Shown: positions 12,134-24,559, counted from the first letter of the stretch. The stretch: 64,000 bases of DNA from Larimichthys crocea (GCF_000972845.2 NC_040015.1:5482091-5546090); one strand, 5' to 3'. Notes: generated from the letters alone by a model not told the origin. A program made the numbers and translations.

Positions 12134-12270
12134 TAAATGAAGCACACAACACTGAGGTCAAAGAAAGAACAATGGGAGAAGAGCGATACATAGCCTGAAC
12201 TCGTGCTCCAGTACCAGGCGGACACGGTGCGCTGCTTGTTATTGTAGCTGCCCCTGTCCTCAGTGAGAAG
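12134..12270 (-). other. Coding-like patch with a good splice acceptor (weak)
   Basis: On the minus strand a strong acceptor (TTTTCTTCTCACTGAG) ends at about 12271. It is followed by a frame open for about 44 codons that starts DRGSYNNKQRTVSAWYWS and ends in TAA near 12134. The first half is locally GC-rich against an AT-rich background. I do not recognise the peptide. It may be an exon, an exonised relic or chance. Confidence 0.2.
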
Positions 12271-13554
12271 AAAAATTCTGAATGACACTAGAAAGCATGT
12301 ACGCCACTTTTATGTGTGCAATAACAAAAACTCATAATCTGCATCGCAGCAGATATAAAACATGTGCTTACCCAGACGTTTTGTACACATGTATATCTGT
12401 TTTGTGGACAATAGCATGAAGAAAATGAGAGAGAAATTTTATTGGTGGAGCTGCACAAAATGTATATTTATCATGTTTAATTGTCTGTAATTGATCTCAC
12501 TCACTTAGATTATTAATATCTGGTCAGACCTTCCAGAATAAAATGATGTTGATGATGTTTGTGTTTTGTGCTTCGCACTATTTAAACAGAGGTCTGCATG
12601 GAAAGTTCTTTTACTAAGGTTGCTGAATGCTGCAAAGGAGAACAAATGTTGCGTGTGCCACTGTAAGAACTTCCACACTTGGCAGTCCACGCTGCCTTCC
12701 TGGAAAGTTGGTCCTGTGACAGTATGACCCAATCTACTGCAAACAAGAATGCATACCTCTGTGTTCCAATAACAGTCGAGGAAGTCAAACCTCTGCCTAG
12801 ATTCACCCACTTACTCTGTGACTTTTTTTCTAGAAAGCGTTAAGCATCAGTGATGAAATGTGGTTGTCTTTTCAACATAGATGAGCTAACACATCTCTCT
12901 AAGAACAGGAAAGGAGAAGGCTGACAGAGTGGATTGAGGCCTGATGATTGGACCACAAAACAACAAGGGGTGGGACTTAATTGGAAGAGATGTTCTGTGT
13001 TAGTGTTGTAGTTTTTCATCTCACGTTCACTCAAACATGAGCGCAGAGTTGAGGTAGTTGAATGAGATACTTCATTTAGTTTCCCACTCTGATTTTCACA
13101 GTTACTAAACCAGTTACATCACACTCTCTTCAGGGTACTCACAGGAAGGACTGAGTGATATATCTCACTCCATCTACAATTGAGAGAGAAATTAGGGATT
13201 TCCAGTTGTCACTGAGATGTGTTTGATGTCAGATGATGAGCAGTTAATTAATCTGTCAAACTTATATCCAAATCCTTTTTAAGGGATTTAGAAGTTTCTC
13301 ACTTTCTCACACAAAAAGCAAGCTGGAATACACAGGAAGGGGAGATTAGTTAATGTTACGTATCATTCACCACACGCTGAGAGAAACTGGAGATGAGATT
13401 TAAAAGCTGACAATGAAAAGGAGCTTGATTTACCCTGACATGTGAGTAATGTGCTGAGACCAGCACACACTGATAGAGTTCATTCTTTCATTTGTCCTGA
13501 AGATGGTGTGGCAGAAAAGATTATGTAGGATACAAGAACGAAGGGGGTTCATCC

Positions 13555-13770
13555 TCTGAGAGGAAGCCCAGTAGAATTTCTAGTAGTCACCCAAGCCAGC
13601 TCTAACTATAAGCTCTATGGAAAAGAAACATCTTAAGCCGACTCTTTGGGGGGGTTTGCCTTCAGAATCAGAACTGGGAGCTGGTTCCACAGGTAACGCT
13701 GAAGGCTTTGGCTCCCATTTTATGTTGGAAGATTACAGGAACCACAGCAAATGCACCAAGCATGACTCCA
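13555..13770 (-). mobile_element. Old L2-type LINE fragment (RT C-terminal region)
   Basis: Reverse-complement reading resembles the end of the LINE ORF at 28376-29134: GGAGCCAAAGCCTTCAGC and TGTGGAACCAGCTCCCAG correspond to the RT-distal GARAFSYQAPLLWNKLP region, followed by the CTTATAGTTAGAGCTGGCT end. It is much more diverged than the other copies, with indels and a G run at 13646-13653. Confidence 0.6.
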
Positions 13771-14423
13771 CTCCACTCCAGGTGGCTTCATGCCCCCCCA
13801 GGAGCTGAGTTACGAAGTACAAAATTCCTTCGGGTGATGCTGGAGGCTAGGTTGATGCCATTATCTGTGTAGTTGCTGAAAGTTTTATTCTATATTTATA
13901 TAGGTTAGAAAAACTACTAAGGTTATTTTAGCCAAATAGTTGTACCAGCATAAAACACAGACAGAATTATGGCAGAACTTTACGAAGCCATCTGAAACGT
14001 CTACCAGGAGGGCTCAGTGGATGTAGTCGGTGCCTTGCTGAAATCAAAAGCAGATGTTCAAAGAGATGTAGAAGATAATTCATTTCACCAAAGTGAAGTG
14101 AGGAAGGAGGAAGGAATGCATCCTGCACAATCCACTCCGTCCAAATGAGTCTCCAGGGGAATCAAAGCAGGAACCACACTGTTAGACAATACAGGCTAAT
14201 GACAGGCCTAAGAATATCTCCACTGTAAGCATCCATTACAAATCACATCACAGAGAGGATTCATTTCTGAGGATGGTTTACTCCAGGGAGTTCAGGCTGT
14301 TACAGAGAAGTTTTGACTGTTTATGGATGTTGGCGTGGAAAGACAAACAAGGAAGATCTGCAATTATGACTGTACTAATGAGGAAAATAAATAAGAGTGA
14401 AGAGATATGAATGGATTACTGAC

Positions 14424-14543
14424 TGTGCCACAGGGCAGAGTCCAGAGGCCACAAAGAGACACTGAATGCAAGCAGGTTTCAAACCAGGAACCTTCTTGCT
14501 GTGAGGCGACAGTGCTAACCACTGCACCACGTGCTGTTTCAGT
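14424..14543 (-). mobile_element. V-SINE head fragment, reverse orientation
   Basis: The reverse complement gives GTGGTGCAGTGGTTAGCACT, the head of the V-SINEs at 8687 and 11226. It is followed by CACAGCAAGAAGGTTCCTGG and the B box in GGTTTGAAAC, then a diverged V-domain start. The 3' two thirds are missing. Confidence 0.75.
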
Positions 14544-14605
14544 AGTCATACTTAAATATTACTGTTGGAAGCAGACAATGCTGCACATGAACTGATTAGT
14601 TCACC

Positions 14606-14730
14606 CGCATCAAGTCAAGTCAGCTTTATTGTCAATGCTGCCATATGTACAGGACATACAGAGAATTGAAATAACGTTTCCCTCACATCCCTGCTGCAAA
14701 CAACAATAAACATGAAATATAAAATAGCAT
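14606..14730 (-). mobile_element. LINE 3' end with (CTTGA)n tail
   Basis: Plus-strand CAAGTCAAGTCAGCTTTATT followed by GCCATATGTACAGGACATAC is the reverse complement of the 3' end of a common teleost Jockey-superfamily LINE that terminates in ACTTGACTTG repeats. Only the tail is present. It is a different family from the TTTGA-tailed L2-type elements and may belong with the RT relic at 30680-31040. Confidence 0.55.
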
Positions 14731-15737
14731 AGCATGGGAGCATGCACAGAGACTTCGATTTCTAAACAAATGACAGGGCTATAACATAACGGAGTCCTGT
14801 CATTCCGGGGACAGAAAATGAGTTTTGGATGGACAAATATCTGCCACAGGGTGCTTCTGAGATGAAAGGGGAATTCTGGGATTTCGTCATTATTATGACA
14901 TTTGCATAGAACCAACACAAACAGATGTACCAAACTAAATGAGCTAAGTGAACACATAAAAAGGACTTAAAATGGTGCAGCTGCCAGTTTTAGTCTTGGG
15001 GTCTTGCTCATATCTGCAGAGGTAGGGGGGCTTTTTACTGTACAAGCCCATTGAACCATTGTCTCATATTCTGTCCACATTGGAGAGGTAGTTAGTTCTC
15101 TGTGTAACTTTGATTGCTCTCAGGTACACTGGACGATAATCATTTCATTTCTCACATCTAATTGTATCTTTTACTGATGAGTGCATGCAGCTGTGAGTTG
15201 ACTGTTTCAACCTCTCTGCAAATGAACCCTCGTGGTCCTGTAGGTGGCACTAAGATGTCACACTTCCTCAGATGCCTCCGAGCACACACTCGACTGTCCA
15301 TTTCCTGCTTTGTCACCACATTATTATTCCTCACCAGCAGGGACCCTCAGGCAGAAGGTGGAACTTTAATATGTATATTTTTCAATGGCCGGACCACATT
15401 TAAGTGTTTCACAAATGGGGATAATTATTTGCAAATGGACGGATTGTGAGCACTCCCTGCTGACCTCTCTAACTTCAGCTTGCGTGTCCCTCTGTCCGTT
15501 CCACTGCTATTTATTTGCCCCTTCTGCGTCTTGCTCAAATCTCTCCTTTCAGTGGAGTTTAATTGGCATGATTTCCAGCAGAATGAGGGAGCAGTAAGAC
15601 TCGTTAGGCCCATGACAGCTGCTGAGTGTGAACACATTCACACACTCACACATGAATAAGTATCTACACCATCCACACCACCACAGCCAAGGACCAGACC
15701 TCAAATCCAACTTTCTCCATACTGAGAGGAATAGATT
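14731..15737. other. Spacer
   Basis: No repeat family or gene recognised, apart from one CTCF-like motif at 15237-15250. Short frames on both strands only. Confidence 0.4.
15237..15250 (+). promoter_or_regulatory. CTCF-like motif, one mismatch
   Basis: CCTGTAGGTGGCAC matches 13 of 14 positions of CCASYAGRKGGCRS (position 3 differs). Confidence 0.25.

Positions 15738-15780
<43 letters not shown>
15738..15780. repeat. (GATA)n microsatellite
   Basis: About ten tandem GATA/AGAT units, ending at GATCGATC. GATA arrays are common and highly polymorphic in fish. Confidence 0.95.
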
Positions 15781-18700
15781 CGATCACAGGTAGCTGTAGT
15801 ATAAAAGGGATACAAAGCAATACATATGAAACTAACCACTCAAAAGAATAATACATTTATAGAAATATATGTCAAAAATATATTTACTGTCATATGCAAA
15901 TAGAATCTTCTAAAATGTCATTTGATTCTGGTCCCAGTCTATAACTATCTATCTATGTTTCTTATCCAAAAGGAAAAAAATGAATAATGAATAATTAAAA
16001 ATATAATTCGCTCTGTGACATTTTGTGCCCTGTGCCCCAGACAAAGTCGCATTCACTGAGCTTGGTATGCTATATCCCATTTAACTTTCAAAATAAAATT
16101 GCTATAAAACATTTAAGATTTTAGGAGTTGAAACAGTTAAAGTTTGGTTAAATATACTCAAGGGGTGCATGCAGTGTCATAGTGTACATGTCAGTGTCAT
16201 AAGGTGTTATTTGAAAACTTGAGAGGGAGCTGTAGGTGCAAACTTCTGTATTGATTAAAACTGAGACAAACTGGACAACTGGATATGTCAGTAAGTAATG
16301 TCATATATTGAAAGACTTAAAATGTCAAGCATGTATTAAAAGAGATTACACAATAGAAGCATTCACACACTTGGAATTATCACATTAAGCTCATTATGTA
16401 AATGCCACCATGTGCACACATTAGAAATTAATTCTCACTCTGATACATTATCGAATGAATGCACTTAATGCATTAGCTTTAACCGTCAAACACAAATGAA
16501 GATCTAGCCTCAAACCTCAAGATGGATGTTTTGAAGTGCACTTCTAAAATCACGCTGTCATCACCTTAACATTGTTTCATGAGAGCTCCATCAACAGACA
16601 GAGATTCTCTGTCAAAGGGTGGAAGAACAGACTGCACAGAGACATTAGAACAAATGAGTTATAGAATAACTGACAAGAAAGGTGAAATTACTTTCATATT
16701 ACACTTAAGGAAATTCAGGCAAAAAGCCCATCTTGTTTGTGAAAGTCAAGGACGTGTTGATAAATGAGGATGAAATGAAAGTGTGAGATGACTTTGGCAA
16801 CCTGCACTTCTGTTTACACTTACCTACACTTTGTCAGAGTGCTTTGCAGTAATCACTGTGCTATCCGTGCTGTTCATCACTGGTCAATAGAAGCTTGACC
16901 TTGACCTCGCTTCACTTGATGCTCATTTTAGCCCTGAAGCTGCAGACATATATGTTTTTCATGGACAGCTGATCAGGTGACACGTCTTTCCCCACAAACA
17001 GCATGTTTTACAGAAAATCATCATTTTCTCTGATTGTATTATTTTACATGGAGCCTGTTCGTCTCATGTAGTGCTAGGAAGGTTTAAACTGTTAACATAT
17101 CTTGTGTGCTTGATATTAATAATGCAATTTATTTTATATATCTGAACACATTTTAACTATGGCTGGCCTACACATGGATCTAATAAGATGTAAATAGTTC
17201 TGTGTACTTGTATTTTTGTCACAATCTGGTCCACTTTCACTTTGTATCTTGAACGTGCCTGTTGTCGACACGTGAACAGTCCATGGGTCAACAACTATGA
17301 GCAGTCTGGCAGTCAGATAGGTCGGAAACAAGCAAACAACTTATCCATATCATCTAAAATGCTTTATGGCTTTGTGACATTAACAATAGACAGTTTATTC
17401 AATTGGCCTGTTTAAGTGATGCACATTTGTTCCAAAACTACGGAAATAAGAGTCGTGTGGGAACAAACCGGAGCTGTGAGGCTGTTCAGTTCAGTTTAAA
17501 TGAATCTATAAGACAGAATCTGTCATATCATGGTCTGTCTGTGCCTTCTCATTTCTCAGTCTGTACATCCTTGTTTCCTTCCCCCACCTCCTCTCCTCAC
17601 ATCCCTCCTACCTGTGAAAGGATTAAAGGAACAGGCTTTGAACAAAATGAGACATCATCGACTCGGAGCCGTCATTTAAGTCAGTTAAATGTGACGTGCA
17701 GTGCAGCTGCATCATCTGTCCATTGTTTCTTATTTTATGATCTCAGTTAGATCAGCAGCTTATATATTTCCTTTTAATTCTACTATCTCTCTCTCTCTGT
17801 CATCTTGTTGATACAATAATTAGACGTTAGCAGCTGTTTGCACTTGTTAGCATCATGTCACCGTTCTAACAGCTGAACTGTGTGAGCTATTCAATGAGAA
17901 CTTACATCACTGTGAAATGTGGATTTCATTACACATTTCATCATCTTAAAGAACTCATACAACTTATGAATACACATTGCAGCTCCCTGTCACGCCTCTT
18001 TTTTATACGTCACAAGTGCCGAAAAGACTGCTTAGATAAACCTCACTCCCCATAGAAGTATTTTTAGGATTTGAGACATCCATCAAAGTCGTGCGCTAAG
18101 ATCGATTTCCAGGAGAGAGGAGACCAGGAGGCACAAAACAGAGGACTGAGAAGAGCCCCTAGTGTTTCCAGCTGTTTACCCCTCCATTGTCTCTCCAGTT
18201 GGTCCCCTGTTGTCCTCTCTTTGTCTGTGGGTTTAGTCTGGGTCTGAACAAAAGCAACTCATCCACTCATCAATCTTCTGCACAACTGCCCAGTCTGCAT
18301 ACCAGTCTTCTGGAATCCAGCCAGTTCCACCTGACTCACCTGTGATCTCTGCAGCTGAACCTGCCTGCCCTGCTGGACTGTGAAACCCTCATCCAACCCT
18401 GGAGAAGACCACTTTGAACTGCTGTCCAAGTTGTGCCTTTGGGTCTGGAAACATTACACAGCTTAACACAACTAACCATACTGAAGTGCTGTTAGCTTTT
18501 TTCAGTGCAGTTCATAAATATTTGACTTGCTGGTTTAAAGCTTGTTGAAAGACTGCAGAAACCACAGAAACAGTTCTGATATGAGTACTGTGTTGCAAAG
18601 AGGTGGCTGCTGAGCTATTACACATAAAGATTTAATTTGAACTTTTTTCAGAGAGCAGTTGATACATATCCAATATGAATCTGACAACAATGGGACTCAT

Positions 18701-19232
18701 TTTGTATTATTATAAGTTCTCTGGTTATGAACCGTACCAAAATGTCCCTCTGGCACAGTTCTCTGTATAACTGTTGATGCTGAATCACCTCCGTTTCCTA
18801 GAGGCAGGCTGAGGATGTGTCATTTACTCTCTGTCTCTTCCATGTCAGTGGATCATAAGTGACCCACTAAATCTAAGTGTAATTCTAATCAGCGCTCAGT
18901 CACCTGTATTTCACAAGGTTGAACGTCTGAATTTTATGGACAACATAATGAATAGGTGATATTTTGTCTTGTCATGCCTGACAGAGGGTTTGTTCACCCA
19001 GGAACTGTTTTATTGGACCTCTTGTAGTCTGTACTGCTACAGGCGTGCTGCAAATGATTTTACTCACACTAAACTCAGTCACATAAAAGCTTGAACATAG
19101 ACAGAAAAGTGGCTAGCTGGAGACAAACACTGGCTGCCACAACACCCTATAACTGCTTATTGCTATATTAACTGGACTGGAGTCATTTAGGACTCACAAA
19201 ATTATTAATAATTCACAATTATTTTCTCCCTT
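15781..19232. other. Long spacer, nothing gene-like
   Basis: 3.4 kb of AT-rich, mostly unique-looking sequence. A perfect TGACCTTGA (16896-16904), the half-site pattern bound by ERR/SF-1-type nuclear receptors, overlaps TGACCTTGACCT. Between 18090 and 18480 the plus strand is pyrimidine-rich and resembles LTR U3-like sequence, but no termini are visible. Confidence 0.4.
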
Positions 19233-19820
19233 AACACAACCCAATTTCCAAAAAACGCTGGCATGATGTGTCAAATGTAAACCCCATGTTTAATTAAAAA
19301 CAGCTCAAACACAACTGATCAAATGTTAAAAGTGAGAAATGTGATGTTTTTGGAAAACAATATTATTATGTTTAAGTTGATCCCAGCAACTTGTTTGAAA
19401 AAAGCAGCTGTGGTTTATATATGTTTTGTATTTGGCTTCCTCTTTGCATGGTGGAGTTTGAGCTGTCATTCGTGGAGGAGTGATGAACTGTGTTCACAGA
19501 CTATGGTGTTTGGAAGTGTTCCTCAGCCCATGCAGTGATGTCCACGACAACATAATGAATCTTACATTGATATTAATGACTGTTGATGATGAAATCCACA
19601 GATGTTCCAGCAGCTGTTTTCTTTTAGCATTTCACAACTTTTACAGTCTTTTGTTGCCACTGTCCAACTTTTCTCAAACATGTTGCTTCAAAAACAATCA
19701 CATTTCTCAGTTTCTTTGTCTTTGTGCTCTTTGTCAGTTCAATAATTTGTTTTGCACATCATCACATTTTGTTTCTAATTATATTTAAAAGCATGCCAGC
19801 TTCTTTGGAACATGGTTGTA
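19233..19820 (-). mobile_element. Tc1/mariner-type element, internally deleted
   Basis: The left end (CACAACCCAATTTCCAAAAA) and the right end (reverse complement ACAACCATGTTCCAAAGAAG) are related terminal inverted repeats of a common fish Tc1-like family that ends TACAACCC. Subterminal CAGCAACTTGTTTGAAAAAA also matches the family. Between about 19440 and 19550 the minus strand retains a scrap of transposase reading ITAWAEEHF, then SVNTV. The rest of the transposase is lost. The TA target at the left end is mutated, consistent with an old copy. Confidence 0.75.
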
Positions 19821-20146
19821 TGTCATATTGCACAGGCTAACCACTGATTCTGCAGCATCATTAGAGTATTCACTGCTAGAGGTGGTGACATGATCAGCTG
19901 CAGACGCACACTGGGATTCATTCTTCTAACAAAGTTTAGTCTTCTGACCTACATGAAGAACTGACTGACATTTTCCCAAACTGATTACACTTGATGGATG
20001 CAGTATCTGTTCTTTTGTTTCTGCTGTGTTTTCTGTGCATGAGCTGTGACATTTAGATATGGAAACTCCTATTGGATCCATTATCCAGTAGACCTGAAAT
20101 CCTGTTTAACCAACTGTCATGACAAGTGTATACACGCAAAGCTTAT

Positions 20147-20540
20147 TGTCATGGTATTCCCGCCAGTTTTGATTCTGTTCCACCCTGATTGGTGTGTCAC
20201 CTGTGTCTAGTTGTCCTGTCTTGTGTATTCAGTCCATGTGTTTCCTTTGTATCTTTGTCAATTTGTTAAGTGTCCCTGTGTCACTACTGTGTTCTGTTTC
20301 CTGTCCTATTTCCTAGTCCTGTGTCCTAGTCCTGTTTCCTTGTCCTGTTTCCTAATCCTGTGTTTTTTCCTCTGTTCCATCTTGTGCTTATGCCCTGTGT
20401 TCCTGCTCCTTTTCCTGTTTTTTTGTCTGTTCTGTTTTGTTCATTGGGCTTTTGTTGGACTCCTAATTCATCTTGGATTTCTGAACTCTGTATGTGTTTG
20501 CCTTATGGCCTTATGACATTTTGGTTCTGATGAAGACAGT
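20147..20540 (+). mobile_element. LTR-like segment
   Basis: Begins TGTCATGGTATTCCCGCCAG and continues in the T/C-rich, TCCTGT-rich style of the LTRs at 55674 and 60574. A local tandem of a 14-bp TCCTAGTCCTGTGT-like unit lies at 20296-20365. I could not find a matching right terminus or target duplication, so it may be truncated. Its assignment as LTR is by resemblance only. Confidence 0.4.
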
Positions 20541-20787
20541 GTTGAAACATCAAACTGTTTGCACTATTGCAAGGCTGTATATCAATCAGTGTGCTCCAGT
20601 CCCTTTTCTTCTATTGTAGTAACACTGTGTGTCGCACTTCATAGATGGATAGATGCTTCTGTTGATGCCCCCTGTGGGGTGTCCCAGTGAATACTCCAGG
20701 GTGCTGGTGTGGGCAGATCCAGTCTGGGGCTTTGTAATACTTTGTGTCATTGTACTCAGAGTTGCAGCAAGAATTGGCAGGTTTAGC

Positions 20788-20985
20788 TCAGACATGCCTG
20801 GGCGGCAAGTTGAAGCAACCGGTCAGGTCTCTGATCTTTAGGCCCTCCTCTCTCCTTTGCTGTGCTGCCAAAAAGTCCCTTGTCATTTCCAGGGGGGACT
20901 GTAGGAACTGCCTTGGCACCCAGGAACTATCCTCGTCGTCCTCTTCACCTGTCTTCCAAACTGGGTCTGCGCTGCCAGCACCCAT
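20788..20985 (-). other. Coding-like acidic peptide frame (unidentified)
   Basis: A minus-strand frame open for 65 codons from an ATG near 20985. It contains an acidic stretch (KTGEEDDEDSSW) followed by a charged helix-like segment (MTRDFLAAQQRREEGLKIRD). The surrounding 20.75-21.1 kb is GC-richer than its flanks. The composition is more protein-like than neighbouring frames, and the frame continues openly upstream for about 20 codons. I do not recognise it. A decayed transposon protein or a gene fragment are both possible. Confidence 0.25.
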
Positions 20986-21128
20986 TTCTTCAGGCTGCTC
21001 TTGCCACTGAGAACACCGACTGGTGTTTTGCAGACAGCCAATGGCATCAGCAGACTGACCAGGTGCTTAAGGGTCAAACATCCACCTTCCATATCTTAAA
21101 CAGGTTTTTAGCAGATAACATTGCTATG

Positions 21129-21315
21129 CAGGGGTCTTCAACCAGGGGTCTGTGACCCCTAGGGGGTCTGCAATTTTTAGTTGTAATTATTGACAATTTT
21201 CACCAAAATAATTTGTGAGAATTAAAAAAAATATTTTGATATTGAGCAAACTGCAGGCATTAATATGCATTTTTATAGATTATTCCATTATGCATGAAGG
21301 TTTTATCAATCATAA

Positions 21316-21390
<75 letters not shown>

Positions 21391-21515
21391 AATAGGATAA
21401 TAAGGTGAAAAAGAAGGTGAATAAAGTAAACACAAAAGTTATTATAGGCCATGTGGGGGTTTCCTGTTCCGTTTGTCTCTCGTCCAACAGGTCCTTGGGC
21501 TGAAAAAGACTCCTG
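21129..21515 (+). mobile_element. Non-autonomous hAT-type element, 387 bp
   Basis: Left end CAGGGGTCTTCAACCAGGGG and right end GGCTGAAAAAGACTCCTG form imperfect terminal inverted repeats of the CAGRGGTCTT hAT class common in vertebrates. The interior is AT-rich, has no coding capacity and holds a (TA)n tract. I could not confirm an exact 8-bp target duplication (flanks TTGCTATG and CTATATTG are not identical), so the copy is old. Confidence 0.65.
21323..21391. repeat. (TA)n tract
   Basis: Interrupted TA dinucleotide run preceded by a short (CA)n, inside the hAT-type element. Confidence 0.95.
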
Positions 21516-23075
21516 CTATATTGTTACTTGTATTCTATATTGGAACTTTTAATTAAAGGTAAACATTATCTGAATGATTTATTTTTGAAATTCTTCTATG
21601 ACCCAAAAGGATGCTGTCAAAGCTTAAAGGAATTCAAGGTTGCAATTCTTCCAAGACCATTCCACCTTTCAAAGGATGCAGCCCCCTGAACTGAGACACA
21701 GCCTTTGTCTGTGGAACTGAACAAAACCCTGGAGCAGATGGTAACCCAATGACTGCAGTACACGTATGTCAATGTTACAATATCTGCAGAACTGTGAGGC
21801 GAGATAAAATGTGCCACTGTTGACAACAATTGAGTCTGGTCAATCTGTTCAGATGCAAGGGTCTCGGTTTTTTTGGGGAAATGGTTGGCAAACATAAAAA
21901 CACCATCTGTATGTGCGTTTACCCACCAGGCCTCGTCAGCCTCACAAACATCTTGTGTCTTTCTCATCAACACCATCATTGACTTTTTACTTAATGCTAT
22001 TTGAATTTAATGAAGATGTAATTATGCAGAATTAAGCTCTACAGAGAGCCTCAGACTGTGTACATACCCAAAGTATTTTTTTGTCTATTTTCAGCAAATG
22101 TGAACCTACTGTGATGTCACATATTTGTTCAACTATTTTGAAGCTTCAAATTTCACATTGTAGAGGTTGTCATCTTGGGTTTTTGGAGCCTGAAGTGACC
22201 ATATTTGGACAAGGATGTGCATCTGGTGAGAGACATTGCGATGTACAGAAATGGTGGCCTGCCTATCAGCTACACAGTACAGTAAAACATGTTTGTGAGA
22301 ACATTTGAGGAGAACTAAGAGCAATGCAGTAACAGAATCTTAATTCATATTTGATCAGTAGCACTAGACCAATGACTTAATTCCTGTGAAGCCTGCAATG
22401 GGGGAAAAAAAATGAAAGACCTGACCTTTTCTGGAGTTTATTTGAATGAGTGTGAAGAAAGTATAGCCCAAAATGTGCAGTTGACCTAGGTGATAGTTAT
22501 GAGTTTGCTTACAGTGGTTCAGACCACAGGATGTGAATTGAAGTGGTCAGAATAATGACGGCAAAAGAGGAGCAATTTTCCACCCTGCCAGGCCTGGCAA
22601 GGGGCTTCTGATAAACCAGGGAACAAAAAGAGCAGTTAGGTTAGATAGAAGAGGTGTACTATACTACGAAACTTCAACAAGATTATTTGAGTATTGGGGA
22701 AGAAGATTTGGTGTTGGCTGTGAAGCGTTTGAGGTTTATGCTCAGAATGCTTCAATTCAAAATGCCGTGTCGGAGCTTTCTGTTGCAGCCGTTGAGTTGA
22801 TATCTTCCTACACCAGACTATTGCTGAAAGGCAGTTCAAAAGAGTGACCCTGTGCTTTAAGGGTGATGTTAGTAACTGTGGATTTCTTGTGTGAACTATC
22901 TTCATTCATAACATTATTTTAGATGTATGCTTTTAAAAGGAAAAGACAAAAAAAAAAAAAATAAATAAAAAATCTGGAGTCAGTTTTTGGTTTCTGTCTG
23001 TATCAAGTTAACCTCAGTGACGTTAAATCAATGTTTCTGTCAGTGCACAGAGTAGAAACAAGACCTATCACGCAT
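21516..23075. other. Spacer before the minisatellite
   Basis: No gene. 22130-22290 (GGTTTTTGGAGCCTGAAGTG and following) resembles a dispersed fish repeat but I cannot name it. A 14-bp A run at 22949-22962 lies in AT-rich sequence about 115 bp before the tandem array. Confidence 0.35.
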
Positions 23076-24370
23076 GGTGATCAGCTGTATCAGAGGTGAT
23101 CAGCTGTGACAGGTGATCAGCTGTATCAGAGGTGATCAGCTGTGTCAGAGGTGATCAGCTGTGTCAGAGGTGATCACCTGTATCAGAGGTGATCAGCTGT
23201 GATAGAGGTGATCAGCTGTGTCAGAGGTGATCAGCTGTATCAGAGGTGATCAGCTGTGATAGAGGTGGTCAGAGGTGATCAGCTGTGACAGGTGATCAGC
23301 TGTGATAGAGGTGATCAGCTGTATCAGAGGTGATCAGCTGTGTCAGAAGTGATCAGCTGTGACAGGTGATCAGCTGTGATAGAGGTGATCAGCTGTGATA
23401 GAGGTGATCAGCTGTGTCAGAGGTGATCAGCTGTGACAGAGGTGATCAGCTGTGACAGAGGTGATCAGCTGTGACAGATGATTAGCTGTGATAGAGGTGA
23501 TCAGTTGTGTCAGAGGTGATCAGCTGCGACAGGTGATCAGCTGTGTCAGAGGTGATCAGCTGTGATAGAGGTGATCAGCTGTATCAGAGGTGATCAGCTG
23601 TGATAGAGGTTATCAGCTGTGTCAAAGGTGATCAGCTGTGACAGAGGCGATCAGCTGTGACAGAGGTGATCAGCTGTGACAGAGGTGAACAGCTGTGACA
23701 GGTGATCAGCTGTGATAGAGGTGATCAGTTGTGTCAGAGGTGATCAGCTGCAACAGGTGATCAGCTGTGTCAGAGGTGATCAGCTGTGATAGAGGTGATA
23801 AGTTGTGACAGGTGATCAGCTGTCTCAGAGGTGATCAGCTGCGCCAGGTGATCAGCTGTGTCAGAGGTGATCAGCTGTGATAGAGGTGATCAGCTGTGTC
23901 AGAGGTGATCAGCTGTGATACAGGTGATCAGTTGTGACAGAGGTGATCAGGTGTATCAGAGGTGATCAGCTGTGATAGAGGTGATCAGCTGTGATAGAGG
24001 TGATCAGCTGTGTCAGAGGTGATCAGCTGTGACAGAGGTGATCAGCTGTGACAGGTGATCAGCTGTGATAGAGGTAATCAGCTGTGACAGAGGTGATCAG
24101 CTGTGGCAGGTGATCAGCTGTGATAGAGGTGATCAGTTGTGTCAGAGGTGATCAGCTGCGACAGGTGATCAGCTGTGTCAGAGGTGATCAGCTGTGATAG
24201 AGGTGATCAGCTGTGACAGGTGATCAGCTGTGATAGAGGTGAACAGCTGTGATAGAGGTGAACAGCTGTGACAGGTGATCAGCTGTGATAGAGGTGATCA
24301 GCTGTGATAGAGGTGATCAGCTGTGTCAGAGGTGATCAGCTGTGACAGAGGTGACCAGCTGTGACAGCTG
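23076..24370. repeat. 1.3-kb minisatellite, 17/19-bp TGATCAGCTG unit
   Basis: About 70 head-to-tail copies of a 19-bp unit (AGAGGTGATCAGCTGTGAT) mixed with a 17-bp version that lacks one GA. Every intact unit holds the 10-mer TGATCAGCTG, with a BclI palindrome TGATCA overlapping an E-box palindrome CAGCTG. Variants at the 3' half (GTGATAG, GTGTCAG, GTGACAG, GTATCAG) define sub-blocks. A longer module recognised by CAGTTGTGTCAGAGGTGATC recurs at about 23502, 23726 and 24134, indicating higher-order duplication. There is no reading frame and no variable spacer. Confidence 0.97.
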
Positions 24371-24559
24371 CTCTGTTGAGCACATGAAATGGTGCTGTTA
24401 GTAGTTTATAGGCAACACAAGAGGCATACCATCAGAACAATATTCAATAACATAAAAGTATAAAGGATGTATAATGTAGAAATGTATATCACGTGGTTGA
24501 ACTCAAACCTTACATATACAGTAATATTAGCTTCCCTTTTTCTCTAGCTTGCTGTCTGA

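Larger units (their letters stand above)
11532..13554. other. Spacer with chance reading frames
   Basis: Two overlapping plus-strand frames of 128 and 130 codons (11692-12078, 11744-12136) are the longest non-TE frames here. They have no domain, no Kozak context and unremarkable composition, so I do not call genes. A coding-like patch on the minus strand at 12134-12270 is listed separately. The rest shows nothing. Confidence 0.4.

Noticed and set aside
11692..12136. Two overlapping plus-strand frames of 128 and 130 codons
   Set aside because: Different frames over the same DNA, no domain, no codon bias.
23076..24370. CRISPR array
   Set aside because: Units are contiguous 17/19-bp repeats with no unique spacers, and the sequence is from a vertebrate.
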